A stretch of 64,000 bases of DNA from Kocuria marina (GTDB lineage: Bacteria; Actinomycetota; Actinomycetes; Actinomycetales; Micrococcaceae), in assembly GCA_014652975.1 (NCBI GenBank), contig BMZV01000001.1:372001-436000 (forward strand). The letters are read 5' to 3'. Positions 8,745 through 17,648 of this stretch are shown here, piece after piece. How positions within the stretch are numbered: the stretch's first letter is position 1; each line of letters begins with the position of its first letter. A model generated the notes under the pieces. That model saw only the letters and a program-made list of their open reading frames with translations. It did no database searches and had not been told where the DNA came from. The translations under genes were made by a program, and so were the position numbers.

Positions 8745-9758
8745 TCAGCGCAGCCCGGCCAGCTCCGCAGCCTCGTGCAGGGTGTTGGTGGCCAGGCGCA
8801 GCCCATCCTGCACGGACATGGACGTGTCCTCGTGCTCGATGTTTACGCACAAGGTCTCGCCCGTGGAGCACTCCACCTCGGAAAGTGCGCGGAGGAACTC
8901 GGCCCAGTAGCTGGCGCCGTGCCCCACGCCGACGGTGACGAAGTCCCACGAGGAGTCCTGCGGCCACTCGTTGACGTACTCGTCCCCGCCCATGTTCGTG
9001 CGCTTCTCCTCCGGGGAGAGACGGCGAAAGCGCTCGTCCAGCATGCCCGCGATCTCGCAGTTCTCCCGGTTAATGCGGATATCCTTGGCGGCGGCGTGGA
9101 ATGTGAGTCCCCCGAGCCAGCGTACGCACGCCACCGGGTCCATGAGCTGCCAGAACAGGTGGGAGGCGTCCAGCTCCACGCCGATGTTCGTGGCACCGAT
9201 GCGGTCCACTAGGCGCTTGATCGTGGGCGGGTTGAACACGAGGTTCTGCGGGTGCAGCTCAAGGGCCACCTTCACGCCGTTCTCGCGAGCCAGGGCGTCC
9301 ACCGGCTCCCAGAACTCCGCGAGCCGGTCCCACTGCCACTCCAGCGAGTCCAGGGCGTGGGAGCCCCATGTGTTCACGTTCCACGCCGGGTACTTCCCAC
9401 CGGGGTCCGAGGCGGGCAGCCCGGACATGGTCACCACGCGGGTCTGCCCGAGGGCGGCCGCTGCACGGATGGACCGCTTGATGTCCTCGGCGTCCTCCGG
9501 GCCGATCGCGGGATCCGGGTTCAGCGGGTTGCCGTTGCAGTTCAACCCCAGGATCTCCAGCCCGCGGTCCTCGAAGCGCCGACGGTAGGCGTCCGCGGCG
9601 GCGTCGCTGCGCAGGATCTCGTCCACGGGAAGATGAACGGGCGGCAGGAAGCCCCCGGAATTGACTTCCATGCCGTCCAGGCCGAGAGCGGCCACCTGGT
9701 CCAGGGCGTCGTCGAGGGAAAGGTGGTGCAGGATCGCGTTGTAGACACCGAACTTCAC
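8745..9758 (-). CDS. Xylose-isomerase-like TIM-barrel protein of the inositol cluster
   Basis: The 337-residue protein has the AP endonuclease 2/xylose isomerase TIM-barrel fold (sugar phosphate isomerase/epimerase family). Visible features are the N-terminal strand MKFGVYNAILH, ALELHPQN with a metal-ligand Glu, GVELDASHLFWQ with Asp and His ligands, and VNIEHEDTSM with another Glu near the C-terminus. It starts 213 bp from iolC on the opposite strand. The operator-like palindrome in that shared spacer suggests co-regulation with inositol catabolism. Its reaction could be an inosose isomerisation (IolI-like) or use of another inositol epimer. It is the third TIM-barrel protein in the cluster, so it is not simply a second copy of iolE or iolH. 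Confidence 0.78.
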   Translation of the reverse strand: MKFGVYNAILHHLSLDDALDQVAALGLDGMEVNSGGFLPPVHLPVDEILRSDAAADAYRRRFEDRGLEILGLNCNGNPLNPDPAIGPEDAEDIKRSIRAAAALGQTRVVTMSGLPASDPGGKYPAWNVNTWGSHALDSLEWQWDRLAEFWEPVDALARENGVKVALELHPQNLVFNPPTIKRLVDRIGATNIGVELDASHLFWQLMDPVACVRWLGGLTFHAAAKDIRINRENCEIAGMLDERFRRLSPEEKRTNMGGDEYVNEWPQDSSWDFVTVGVGHGASYWAEFLRALSEVECSTGETLCVNIEHEDTSMSVQDGLRLATNTLHEAAELAGLR

Positions 9759-9870
9759 GGCTGTGCTCCTCTCGGCCCAAAAATGGCGCCGTGGCGCCGT
9801 CCGGGGCTCGTACGGGTGCCGGCGCGACCGGGACGGTCGTGGCCAGTACGGTCCAGGCTAGAACACTTTT

Positions 9871-9911
9871 CGCACTTTGTCTGTACAAAAGTTTGACAGG
9901 ACATATGTCCT
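9871..9911. promoter_or_regulatory. Operator-like palindrome in the iolC divergent promoter
   Basis: A perfect 14-bp palindrome, AGGACATATGTCCT, occupies 9898-9911. It overlaps TGACAGGACA at 9894-9903, which differs at one position from the KGWCHTRACA consensus I recall for the Corynebacterium IolR repressor. A second symmetric element, TTTGT-N4-ACAAA, lies at 9876-9889. The region sits between iolC and the divergent TIM-barrel gene and is the natural place for inositol-responsive control. Confidence 0.5.
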
Positions 9912-9971
9912 CGGGTCAGACTGGTCACACACCGCGGATCACCCCGCACCATTCGACGGAAGGACCGGCCC

Positions 9972-10946
9972 GTGAGCCATGACCTGCTGACCATGGGGCG
10001 CATCAGCGTGGACATCTACCCCAACGACATCGGGGTGCCACTGTCGGAGGTGACCTCGTTCGGGAAGTACCTGGGCGGCTCACCGTCCAACGTGGCGGTG
10101 GCCGCCGCGAAGTACGGCCGCCGCACCGCCGTGCTCACCCGCACCGGTGACGACCCGTTCGGGAAGTACCTGCACACCGAGCTGCGACGCTACGGCGTGG
10201 ACGACTCGATGGTCTCCCCCGTGGCCGGGTTGCAGACGCCGGCCACGTTCTGCGCGATCATGCCGCCGGAGGACTTCCCCCTCTACTTCTACGGCCGCTT
10301 CCCCACTGCACCGGACTGGAAGATCACCCCCGAGGAGATCGACACCGCCGCCGTGCGGGACGCCGCCGTCTTCTGGTCCACAGTCACGGGCCTCGCCCAG
10401 TCCCCCGCCCGCGAGGCCCAGCTGCACGCCCACGCCGCCCGGCCCCGGGATGAGCTCGACAAGGGCCAGTACACCGTCCTGGACCTGGACTACCGCCCCA
10501 TGTTCTGGGACTCCGCGACCGAGGCCACCGAGCAGGTCCGCAAGAACCTGGCGTACGCGAGCATCGCCATCGGCAACCGCGAGGAGTGCGCCGTCGCCGT
10601 GGGTGACGGCTCCCCCGAGGAGCAGGCGGACCGGCTGCTGGAAGCCGGCGTAAGCACCGCCGTCGTGAAGATGGGGGCACAAGGCGTGATGGCCCGGACC
10701 GCCACCGAGACCGTGGTCTCCGCACCCATGCCCGTGGAAACCGTGAACGGCCTGGGCGCCGGAGACTCCTTCGGCGGGGCGTTCGTGCACGGACTGCTCT
10801 CCGGGTGGCCGCTGCAGAATGTGCTGGACTTCGCGAACGCGGCCGGCGCCATCGTGGCCTCGCGGATCGCATGCTCCGAGGACATGCCGCTCGAGCAGGA
10901 CGTCATGGCGCTACTCGACGAGCGCGGTCGGGGGTTCCAGGCATGA
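9972..10946 (+). CDS. iolC: 5-dehydro-2-deoxygluconokinase
   Basis: The 324-residue PfkB-family kinase phosphorylates 2-deoxy-5-keto-D-gluconate in myo-inositol catabolism. The N-terminal GGSPSNVAVAAAKYG motif (near residue 36) and the C-terminal anion-hole motif GLGAGDSFGGAF (near 260, catalytic Asp) are both present. The start is GTG 9972, preceded by a GGAAGG ribosome site. The stop overlaps the next gene as ATGA, so translation is coupled to the aldolase that uses its product. It is the first gene of the rightward operon controlled from the divergent spacer. Confidence 0.93.
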   Translation: MSHDLLTMGRISVDIYPNDIGVPLSEVTSFGKYLGGSPSNVAVAAAKYGRRTAVLTRTGDDPFGKYLHTELRRYGVDDSMVSPVAGLQTPATFCAIMPPEDFPLYFYGRFPTAPDWKITPEEIDTAAVRDAAVFWSTVTGLAQSPAREAQLHAHAARPRDELDKGQYTVLDLDYRPMFWDSATEATEQVRKNLAYASIAIGNREECAVAVGDGSPEEQADRLLEAGVSTAVVKMGAQGVMARTATETVVSAPMPVETVNGLGAGDSFGGAFVHGLLSGWPLQNVLDFANAAGAIVASRIACSEDMPLEQDVMALLDERGRGFQA

Positions 10947-11875
10947 GCACCCCGCCCACCACCTCCGCGCCCGTGACCCCGCCGGAGCTCGGCTCCACGG
11001 ATCCCGCACGCTACGCAGACCTCACTCGGATCCGCCTCGAGGACCCCGACGCGGTGCAGCGCGCTGCGGATGCCCGCGTGCGCCACGCCCGCCCTGTCTA
11101 TGGCACGCAGAACTTCATCGTCGCCGCGGACCACCCGGCACGCGGCGCGCTGTCGGTGCGCGGTGTGCCCGGTGCCATGGCCGACCGCCGGGACCTGCTG
11201 GACCGGTTGCGCACCGCCCTGGCGAACCCGGACGTCGACGGCGTGCTGGCCTCCCCGGACATCCTTGACGACCTCCTGCTGCTGGGCGCCCTCGAGGGCA
11301 AGCTGGTCTTCGGCTCCATGAACCGCGGCGGGCTCGCAGGGCTGGTCAACGAGATCGACGACCGCTTCACGGGCCACACCGCCCGTCACCTCAAGCGCCT
11401 GGGCGCGGACGGGGGGAAGATGCTCACCCGCATCCACTACGGGGACACCGCCACCGCGCAGGCCCTGGAGAGCACCGCCCACGCCGTGGACGCGCTCGCC
11501 GAGCAGGGGCTCTACGCGATGGTCGAGCCGTTCATCTCGGAGACCGTCGATGGAAAGATCCGCAACGACCTCTCCCCCGACGCCGTCATCACCTCCGCGG
11601 CCATCGCGTCCAGCCTCGGTGCCACGAGCGCGCACACGTGGATGAAGCTGCCCGTGGTCCCGGAGATGGAGCGCGTCCTCGCCTCGACCACCCTGCCCAC
11701 CGTGCTGCTGGGCGGTGACCCCAGCGGCGCCCCGGAGGAAATCTTCCAGACCTGGTCCGAGGCCCTCGCACTGCCTGGCGTCCAGGGCCTCACCGTGGGC
11801 CGCACCCTGCTCTACCCGGAGGACGGCGACGTCGCCGGCGCCGTGGCCACCGCGGCCTCCCTGCTACGCAAGTGA
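10943..11875 (+). CDS. Cgl0159-like (beta/alpha)8 aldolase, probable IolJ equivalent
   Basis: The 310-residue protein has the class I aldolase TIM-barrel pattern of the Cgl0159/DeoC-FbaB-like family that accompanies iolC in actinobacteria. Visible motifs are MLTRIHYGD, a barrel strand YAMVEPFIS, and HTWMKLPVVPEME with a lysine placed to form the Schiff base, followed by TVLLGGDPSG as the phosphate-binding strand. No separate iolJ is present, so this gene most likely splits 2-deoxy-5-keto-gluconate-6-phosphate into DHAP and malonate semialdehyde. That step is inference from context. The ATG at 10943 overlaps the iolC stop. Confidence 0.78.
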   Translation: MSTPPTTSAPVTPPELGSTDPARYADLTRIRLEDPDAVQRAADARVRHARPVYGTQNFIVAADHPARGALSVRGVPGAMADRRDLLDRLRTALANPDVDGVLASPDILDDLLLLGALEGKLVFGSMNRGGLAGLVNEIDDRFTGHTARHLKRLGADGGKMLTRIHYGDTATAQALESTAHAVDALAEQGLYAMVEPFISETVDGKIRNDLSPDAVITSAAIASSLGATSAHTWMKLPVVPEMERVLASTTLPTVLLGGDPSGAPEEIFQTWSEALALPGVQGLTVGRTLLYPEDGDVAGAVATAASLLRK

Positions 11876-11892
11876 AGGAAACGAGTCGACAC

Positions 11893-13821
11893 ATGACACA
11901 GAAGCTCTCGGTCGCCCAGGCCGTGGTGAAGTTCCTGGGCAACCAGTACACGGTGGACGAGATCGCGGGCGAGCGGTTCTGCGAGCGCACGATCCCGGGC
12001 ACGTTCGGCATCTTCGGGCACGGCAATGTGGCCGGTGTGGGGCAGGCGCTGCGCCAATTCCAGGAGCTCGAGCCGGAGCTAATGCCCTACTACCAGGGCC
12101 GTAACGAGCAGGCCCAGGTGCACCAGGCCGTGGGCTACGCGCGGCACACGCGGCGTCGTCAGACCTTCGCGGTGACGACGTCGGTCGGGCCGGGTTCCAC
12201 GAACATGGTCACCGGCGCGGCGCTCGCGACCACCAACCGGCTGCCCGCGCTGCTGCTGCCCTCGGACGTGTTCGCGACCCGCGCCACGGACCCCGTGCTG
12301 CAGCAGCTGGAGCGCCCGGACGCGTACGACGTCACGGTCAACGACTCATTCCGCCCGGTCAGCCGCTACTTCGACCGTGTGTGGCGCCCCGAGCAGGTGT
12401 TCTCCGCGCTGCTCAACGGCATGCGCGTGCTGACGGACCCCGTGGAGACGGGTGCCGTGGTGATCTCGCTTCCGCAGGACGTGCAGGCTGAGGCCGTGGA
12501 GGTCCCGGACGAGTTCCTGGCGCCGCGCGAGTGGCGCATCCGCCGCCCGGAGCCCGAGGACGTGGACGTGCGCGCCGCCGTCGAGCGCATCCGTGCCGCC
12601 CGCCAGCCCGTGGTCATCGCGGGCGGCGGTGTGGCCTACGCGTTCGCGCAGGACGAGCTGCGTCGCTTCGCCGAGGCCACGGGCATCCCGGTGGCATACA
12701 CGCAGGCCGGTGTGGGCGTCATGGACTGGGACCACCCGCTGTGCCTGGGAGCCGTGGGCTCCACCGGGTCCACCGCGGCGAACGCGATCGTGCGGGACGC
12801 GGACCTCGTGATCGGCATCGGCACGCGCTACGAGGACTTCACGACTGCCTCGCGCACCGCGTTCCAGAACCCGGATGTCTCCTTCGTGAACATCAACGTG
12901 GCGAGCTTCGACGCATTCAAGCACGGCTCAACCGTGCCGATGGTGGCGGACGCCCGCAAGGCGCTCGCCGCACTGAACTCCGCCACGGAGGGCATCCGCG
13001 TGAGCAAGGCGCTGAGCGCCGAGGTCGCCCGCGAGAAGCAGCGCTGGGACGGGATCGCGGACGAGGCCTTCGCCGAGCGCTTCCGGCCCGTGATGTCCCA
13101 GAACGAGGTCATCGGCCGGGTCAACAAGGCCATGGACGAGCGCGACGTCGTGATCTGCGCGGCCGGCTCGCTTCCCGGTGACCTGCACAAGCTGTGGCGC
13201 GTCAAGGACCCGTACGGTTACCACGTGGAGTACGCGTACTCCTGCATGGGATACGAGATCCCCGGCGGGCTGGGCGTCAAGCGCGCCGTGCTCGACCACG
13301 GCGAGGACCGCGACGTCGTCGTGACCGTAGGCGACGGTTCGTACCTGATGATGCACACGGAACTGGTCACCGCGGTGGCCGAGGGCCTCAAGCTCATCGT
13401 GGTGCTGCTGCAGAACCACGGCTACGCCTCGATCGGCGCGCTGTCCGAGTCCCTGGGCTCGCAGCGCTTCGGCACCAAGTACCGCTACCTGGACGAGGCG
13501 GAGCACAGCTTCGACCACGGGGACACCCTGCCCATCGACCTCGCGACCAACGCCGAGTCCCTGGGCGTGCGCGTTATCCGCGTGAACCCCGGGGAGAACG
13601 TGGGGACGGACCTCTCCGAGGCCGTGGCCCGAGCCAAGACCCTGCCCGAGGGCTCCGGTCCCGTGCTGATCCACGTGGACACCCTCCTGGAGGCGGACGC
13701 GCCGTCCTCCGAGTCCTGGTGGGACGTCCCCGTCACGGGAGTCTCCGAACTCGCCTCCACCCAGGAGGCCTACCAGACGTACCAAGCCCAGAAGTCCACG
13801 CAGCGTCCGCTGCTCGGTTAG
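11893..13821 (+). CDS. iolD: 3D-(3,5/4)-trihydroxycyclohexane-1,2-dione hydrolase
   Basis: The 642-residue thiamine-diphosphate enzyme opens the ring of the inosose dehydration product to give 5-deoxy-glucuronate. It has the three-domain layout of the acetolactate-synthase superfamily. The N-terminal Pyr domain contains the FGIFGHGN and GRNEQAQVH segments. The ThDP-binding motif begins at G480 (GDGS) and continues to the conserved Asn of LLQNHGYASIG. The length is typical for IolD. The ATG at 11893, after an AAGGAA ribosome site, is preferred to the GTG at 11872 that overlaps the upstream stop. It lies between the aldolase and iolA in one operon. Confidence 0.93.
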   Translation: MTQKLSVAQAVVKFLGNQYTVDEIAGERFCERTIPGTFGIFGHGNVAGVGQALRQFQELEPELMPYYQGRNEQAQVHQAVGYARHTRRRQTFAVTTSVGPGSTNMVTGAALATTNRLPALLLPSDVFATRATDPVLQQLERPDAYDVTVNDSFRPVSRYFDRVWRPEQVFSALLNGMRVLTDPVETGAVVISLPQDVQAEAVEVPDEFLAPREWRIRRPEPEDVDVRAAVERIRAARQPVVIAGGGVAYAFAQDELRRFAEATGIPVAYTQAGVGVMDWDHPLCLGAVGSTGSTAANAIVRDADLVIGIGTRYEDFTTASRTAFQNPDVSFVNINVASFDAFKHGSTVPMVADARKALAALNSATEGIRVSKALSAEVAREKQRWDGIADEAFAERFRPVMSQNEVIGRVNKAMDERDVVICAAGSLPGDLHKLWRVKDPYGYHVEYAYSCMGYEIPGGLGVKRAVLDHGEDRDVVVTVGDGSYLMMHTELVTAVAEGLKLIVVLLQNHGYASIGALSESLGSQRFGTKYRYLDEAEHSFDHGDTLPIDLATNAESLGVRVIRVNPGENVGTDLSEAVARAKTLPEGSGPVLIHVDTLLEADAPSSESWWDVPVTGVSELASTQEAYQTYQAQKSTQRPLLG

Positions 13822-13830
13822 GAGAAGCAC

Positions 13831-15336
13831 ATGACCACTGAGATCCTGCACTTCATCGACGGCCGCGAGGTCCCCAGCGCCGGCGACGCCCGCCAGGACG
13901 TCTACAACCCCGCCACCGGGAAGGTAACCGGCAGCCTGCACATCGGCGAGCAGGACGAGTTGAAGGCCGCCATCGCGTCCGCGCGGAAGGCTGCCGAGTC
14001 CTGGAACGACGTTTCGATCGCCAAGCGCACGGCCGTGCTCTTCGCGTTCCGCGAGCTGATCCACGCGCACACGGATGAGCTCGCGGAGATCGTCACCTCC
14101 GAGCACGGCAAGGTCTTCTCGGACGCCAAGGGAGAGGTGGGCCGCGGCCTGGAGGTCGTGGAGTTCGCGTGCGGCATCTCCGAGCACCTCAAGGGCGAGT
14201 TCTCCGAGCAGGCCTCCACGGGCATCGACGTCTACTCGTTCCGCCAGCCGCTCGGCGTGGTCGCGGGGATCACGCCGTTCAACTTTCCGGTGATGGTCCC
14301 CCTGTGGATGGCTCCCGTCGCGATCGCCGCAGGCAACACCTTCATCCTCAAGCCCTCCGAGCGTGACCCCTCCGCCGCCCTTTTTATGGCGCGACTGTGG
14401 AAGGAGGCCGGACTGCCGGACGGCGTGTTCAACGTGCTGCACGGTGGCAAGGAGATGGTGGACGGCCTGCTGACCCACGAGGACGTGGACGCGATCTCGT
14501 TCGTGGGCTCCACCCCGATCGCCAAGTACGTCTACGAGACCGGTACGCAGAACGGCAAGCGCGTGCAGGCCCTGGGCGGCGCCAAGAACCACGCGGTCAT
14601 CATGCCGGACGCTGACATGGACAGCGCCGCCGAGCACCTCAACGCGGCCGCGTTCGGCTCCGCGGGCGAGCGCTGCATGGCCATCTCCGTGGCCGTGGCG
14701 GTCGGCAACGCCGCTGACCAGGTGATTGCCAAGGTCAAGGCCCTGGGCGAGGGCGTCACTGTGGGCAACGGCATGGAGAAGGGCTCGGACATGGGCCCCG
14801 TCATCACCCCGCAGGCCAAGGAGCGCATCACGCGCATCATCACCGAGGCGGAGCAGGACGGCGCGGCTCTCGTCCTGGACGGGCGCGATCTCGTGGTCCC
14901 CGGCCACGAAGAGGGCTTCTTCGTGGGGCCCACGATCATCGACAAGGTCCGCCACGAGATGTCCGCGTACGAGGAGGAGATCTTCGGCCCGGTGCTCGTG
15001 GTGCTGCGGGTGGACTCCCTCGAGGAGGCCATCAAGGTCATCAACGCGAACCCGTACGGCAACGGCACCGCGATCTTCACGCAGAACGGTGCGGCCGCCC
15101 GCACGTTCCAGCGCAAGGTCACGGTGGGGATGATCGGCGTGAACGTGCCGATCCCCGTGCCGGTCGCGTGGCACTCCTTCGGCGGCTGGAAGAACTCGCT
15201 GTTCGGGGACCTGCACGTCTACGGTCCGGACGGAATCCGCTTCTACACGCGCGGCAAGGTGGTCACGCAGCGCTTCCCCGAGCCCGAGAGCATCTCCGGG
15301 GCGTCCTTCAGCATGCCCACGAGCGGGGACCACTGA
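13831..15336 (+). CDS. iolA: Methylmalonate/malonate-semialdehyde dehydrogenase (CoA-acylating)
   Basis: The 501-residue aldehyde dehydrogenase converts malonate semialdehyde to acetyl-CoA, CO2 and NADH, the last step of inositol breakdown. Related enzymes also act on methylmalonate semialdehyde from valine. The family motif PFNFPVMVPLWM is near residue 150. The catalytic cysteine is C282 in AGERCMAIS. It lacks the Glu268-type general base region of hydrolytic ALDHs, as expected for CoA-acylating members. The gap from iolD is 9 bp, with a GGAG ribosome site. It is the last gene before a strong terminator. Confidence 0.93.
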   Translation: MTTEILHFIDGREVPSAGDARQDVYNPATGKVTGSLHIGEQDELKAAIASARKAAESWNDVSIAKRTAVLFAFRELIHAHTDELAEIVTSEHGKVFSDAKGEVGRGLEVVEFACGISEHLKGEFSEQASTGIDVYSFRQPLGVVAGITPFNFPVMVPLWMAPVAIAAGNTFILKPSERDPSAALFMARLWKEAGLPDGVFNVLHGGKEMVDGLLTHEDVDAISFVGSTPIAKYVYETGTQNGKRVQALGGAKNHAVIMPDADMDSAAEHLNAAAFGSAGERCMAISVAVAVGNAADQVIAKVKALGEGVTVGNGMEKGSDMGPVITPQAKERITRIITEAEQDGAALVLDGRDLVVPGHEEGFFVGPTIIDKVRHEMSAYEEEIFGPVLVVLRVDSLEEAIKVINANPYGNGTAIFTQNGAAARTFQRKVTVGMIGVNVPIPVPVAWHSFGGWKNSLFGDLHVYGPDGIRFYTRGKVVTQRFPEPESISGASFSMPTSGDH

Positions 15337-15358
15337 CCGGTCCGCTCCCCTGAAGCAC

Positions 15359-15405
15359 GGTGCCCCGGTGCCCTCCGCCACGGCGGGGGCACCGGGGCAC
15401 CTTTT
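15359..15405 (+). terminator. Intrinsic terminator of the iolC-iolA operon
   Basis: A perfect 15-bp stem (15359-15373 with 15387-15401) closes a 13-nt loop and is followed by TTTT at 15402-15405. It begins 23 bp after the iolA stop. Confidence 0.9.
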
Positions 15406-15503
15406 CATCCGCCGTGAGACTCACCTCGGCCTCCCCTGGCCGGGGCCGTGAGTCACACGGGAGAGAACTTCCCCCGGGTGTCGCACATCACACCAATGAT
15501 TGA

Positions 15504-15520
15504 TATTATGTCCTAACATA
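15504..15520 (+). promoter_or_regulatory. Promoter/operator of the iolE-iolT operon
   Basis: The inverted repeat TATGT-N4-ACATA occupies 15507-15520. The inner decamer TGTCCTAACA (15509-15518) fits KGWCHTRACA exactly. A TATTAT hexamer (15504-15509) overlapping its left edge could be the -10 box, so repressor binding would block RNA polymerase. The local sequence is noticeably AT-rich for this genome. Confidence 0.55.
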
Positions 15521-15585
15521 CGGATGAATAGCGGTCCCGGGCACCGAGGGCCCACGATCGACGACAACGAAAGCGTGGTTCCAGC

Positions 15586-16500
15586 ATGAGCGAGAACGAG
15601 CTGATCATTGGCACCGCCCCAGACTCCTGGGGTGTGTGGTTCCCGGAGGACGAGAAGCAAACGCCGTGGCAGCGCTTCCTCGATGAGGTCGCGGAGGCCG
15701 GCTACTCGTGGATCGAGCTGGGCCCCTACGGCTACCTGCCCACCGATCCCGAGACCCTCGCGCGGGAGCTGAAGGCCCGGGACCTGAAGATCAGTGCGGG
15801 CACCGTCTTCACGGCGTTCCACCGCGGCGCGGGCACGTGGGACGAGGCCTGGGAGCCCGCCCGCCGCGTCGCCGAGTTGACGGCCGCGATGGACGCGAAG
15901 CACGTCGTCGTGATCCCCGCCCTGTGGCGGGACGACAAGACCGGTGAGGCCGTGGAGGACCGCACCCTCAACGAGCGGCAGTGGGAGGACCTCACTGCGG
16001 GCCACGACCGCCTGGGCCGCACGCTGCAGGAGGAGTTCGGACTGTTCCAGCAGTTCCACTCCCATGCCGACTCCCACGTGGAGTCCATGCCCCAGATCGA
16101 GAAGTTCCTAGCGATGACGGACCCCTCCCTGGTCACGCTGTGCCTCGATACCGGCCACGCCGAGTACGGCGGGGCCTCCTCCGTGGAGCTGATCCGCAAC
16201 CACCCCGAGCGCATCGGCTACCTGCACCTGAAGCAGGTCCACCCTGACGTCCTCGCCCGGGTCCGGGCCGAGGACATGACCTTCAAGGACGCCACAGCCG
16301 CGGGCGTGATGTGCGAGCCGCCGCAGGGATTGCCGGACCTGCGCGAGGTGATCGAGCATGCCGAGCACCTCGGGCGGCCGCTGTTCGGGATCGTGGAGCA
16401 GGACATGTACCCCGTGGCCAACTTCGACGACCCCCTACCTATTGCATCCCGCACGTGTAACTACCTGCTCTCGTGCGGCTCGCGCACCACGGTGGCCTGA
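15586..16500 (+). CDS. iolE: Inosose (2-keto-myo-inositol) dehydratase
   Basis: The 304-residue TIM-barrel protein matches actinobacterial IolE, which removes water from 2-keto-myo-inositol. The N-terminal GTAPDSWGVWFP segment and the following WIELGPYGYLPTDP are hallmarks of this family. Metal ligands expected in the fold are visible as LCLDTGHAEYGG (Asp, His) and GIVEQDMYP (Glu) near the C-terminus. It begins 66 bp after the operator-like repeat and is the first gene of the iolE-iolG-iolH-iolT operon. The 119-bp gap to iolG holds a direct repeat. Confidence 0.9.
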   Translation: MSENELIIGTAPDSWGVWFPEDEKQTPWQRFLDEVAEAGYSWIELGPYGYLPTDPETLARELKARDLKISAGTVFTAFHRGAGTWDEAWEPARRVAELTAAMDAKHVVVIPALWRDDKTGEAVEDRTLNERQWEDLTAGHDRLGRTLQEEFGLFQQFHSHADSHVESMPQIEKFLAMTDPSLVTLCLDTGHAEYGGASSVELIRNHPERIGYLHLKQVHPDVLARVRAEDMTFKDATAAGVMCEPPQGLPDLREVIEHAEHLGRPLFGIVEQDMYPVANFDDPLPIASRTCNYLLSCGSRTTVA

Positions 16501-16518
16501 GCCCCGCGCACCCCTCCC

Positions 16519-16602
16519 GCGGCACGACGTTGCCGCACCAGTTGCTCTCGCAGCACCAGACCGCGAGCGGCACCACGTCGCCGCACCAGAAACTCTCGAC
16601 AG
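16519..16602 (+). repeat. Imperfect 35-bp direct repeat in the iolE-iolG spacer
   Basis: Copy one is 16519-16553 and copy two 16567-16602, offset by 48 bp. They share GCGGCAC-ACGT-GCCGCACCAG and CTCTCG blocks with a handful of substitutions. Both copies lie directly before the iolG ribosome site. The repeat could be a local duplication or a paired protein or RNA element. Confidence 0.6.
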
Positions 16603-16619
16603 AACGGAGCACCGCAGCA

Positions 16620-17600
16620 ATGAGCGAGGACCTGAGAATCGCCGTCGTCGGAGCCGGCCGCATGGGTTCGGACCACATCGAGCGCATCCACCACCGCATG
16701 GAGCGCGCCCGGATCACCGCCATCGTGGACATCGACGAGACCAGGGCCGAGGCCGCCATCGACGGCATCGACGGCGCCCGCGTGTACACCGACTTCACCG
16801 GGGCCATCACCTCCGGCGAGGTGGACGCGGTGCTCGTGGCGACCCCCGGCTTCCTGCACGAGGACGTGCTGCTGCCCACCCTGGCCCAGGGGCTGCCGAT
16901 CCTGTGCGAGAAGCCCTTGACCCCGGACTCCGCCTCCGCGTGGCGCGTGGTGCAGGCCGAGTCCGCGATCGGACGCAAGCTCATCCAGGTGGGGTTCATG
17001 CGCCGCTTCGACGCCGGCTACCAGCGCATCCAGCAGGCCGTGGCCTCCGGGGAGCATGGCGAGCTGCTCGCCTTGGACTGCGAGCACATCAACCCGGACG
17101 TCCCCGCCGGCTACACGGGCAGCAACCTCATCGACGACACCGTGGTCCATGAGTTCGACGGAGTGCGCTTCCTCACCGGCGAGGAGATCGCCTCCGTGCA
17201 GGTGCGCACGGGCAAAAACTCTTGCCACGCGACCACCGAGGGGCTGCAGGATCCCGCTCAGATCCTCATGGACACCGACTCCGGGGTGCGCGTCTCGGTG
17301 AACACCCACGTCACCGCGCAGTACGGCTATGCCGTGACCACTCGCGCTTCCTTTGAGGAGACCCACCTGAACGAGGGTGTGGACCAGGTGCACCCCGGTT
17401 TCGAGGAGAGGTTCGTGGACGCGTACGACACCGAGGTCCAGGACTGGATCGACGGCTGCCTACGCGGCGAGGTGGCGGGTCCGGACGCCTGGGACGGCTA
17501 CGCCGCGGCGGTGTGCTGCGAGGCCGGCCTTCGAGCGGTCGCGGAACCCGGGACCACCGTGGCCGTGGAGCTCAAGCAGAAGCCGGAGCTGTACCGCTGA
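16620..17600 (+). CDS. iolG: myo-Inositol 2-dehydrogenase
   Basis: The 326-residue Gfo/Idh/MocA-family oxidoreductase oxidises myo-inositol to 2-keto-myo-inositol with NAD+. The Rossmann motif GAGRMG is at residues 11-16. The conserved CEKPLTP motif near 96-102 carries the Lys (K98) that contacts substrate and nicotinamide. A further Asp/His pair, DDTVVHEFDGVR, supplies the catalytic His expected for IolG. The ATG at 16620 follows a GGAGC-type ribosome site. The frame is open back to 16473, but that part is the repeat-bearing spacer. It is the first enzymatic step of the pathway. Confidence 0.9.
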   Translation: MSEDLRIAVVGAGRMGSDHIERIHHRMERARITAIVDIDETRAEAAIDGIDGARVYTDFTGAITSGEVDAVLVATPGFLHEDVLLPTLAQGLPILCEKPLTPDSASAWRVVQAESAIGRKLIQVGFMRRFDAGYQRIQQAVASGEHGELLALDCEHINPDVPAGYTGSNLIDDTVVHEFDGVRFLTGEEIASVQVRTGKNSCHATTEGLQDPAQILMDTDSGVRVSVNTHVTAQYGYAVTTRASFEETHLNEGVDQVHPGFEERFVDAYDTEVQDWIDGCLRGEVAGPDAWDGYAAAVCCEAGLRAVAEPGTTVAVELKQKPELYR

Positions 17601-17648
17601 GCGGTCCGAACCAACACCGAGACTGGCACTGGCACTGAGGAGACCATC

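Noticed and set aside
12928-15408. An 826-residue open frame opposite iolD and iolA
   Set aside because: It lies antisense to two well-identified genes, is rich in His/Arg/Gly and has no recognisable motif. It is a shadow caused by GC-rich third codon positions.
16519-16602. Possible CRISPR repeats
   Set aside because: Only two imperfect copies with one short spacer, and no cas genes anywhere in the window.
16473-16619. N-terminal extension of iolG
   Set aside because: It consists of the repeat-bearing spacer translated in frame. IolG homologues start at the Rossmann strand, where the ATG at 16620 sits.
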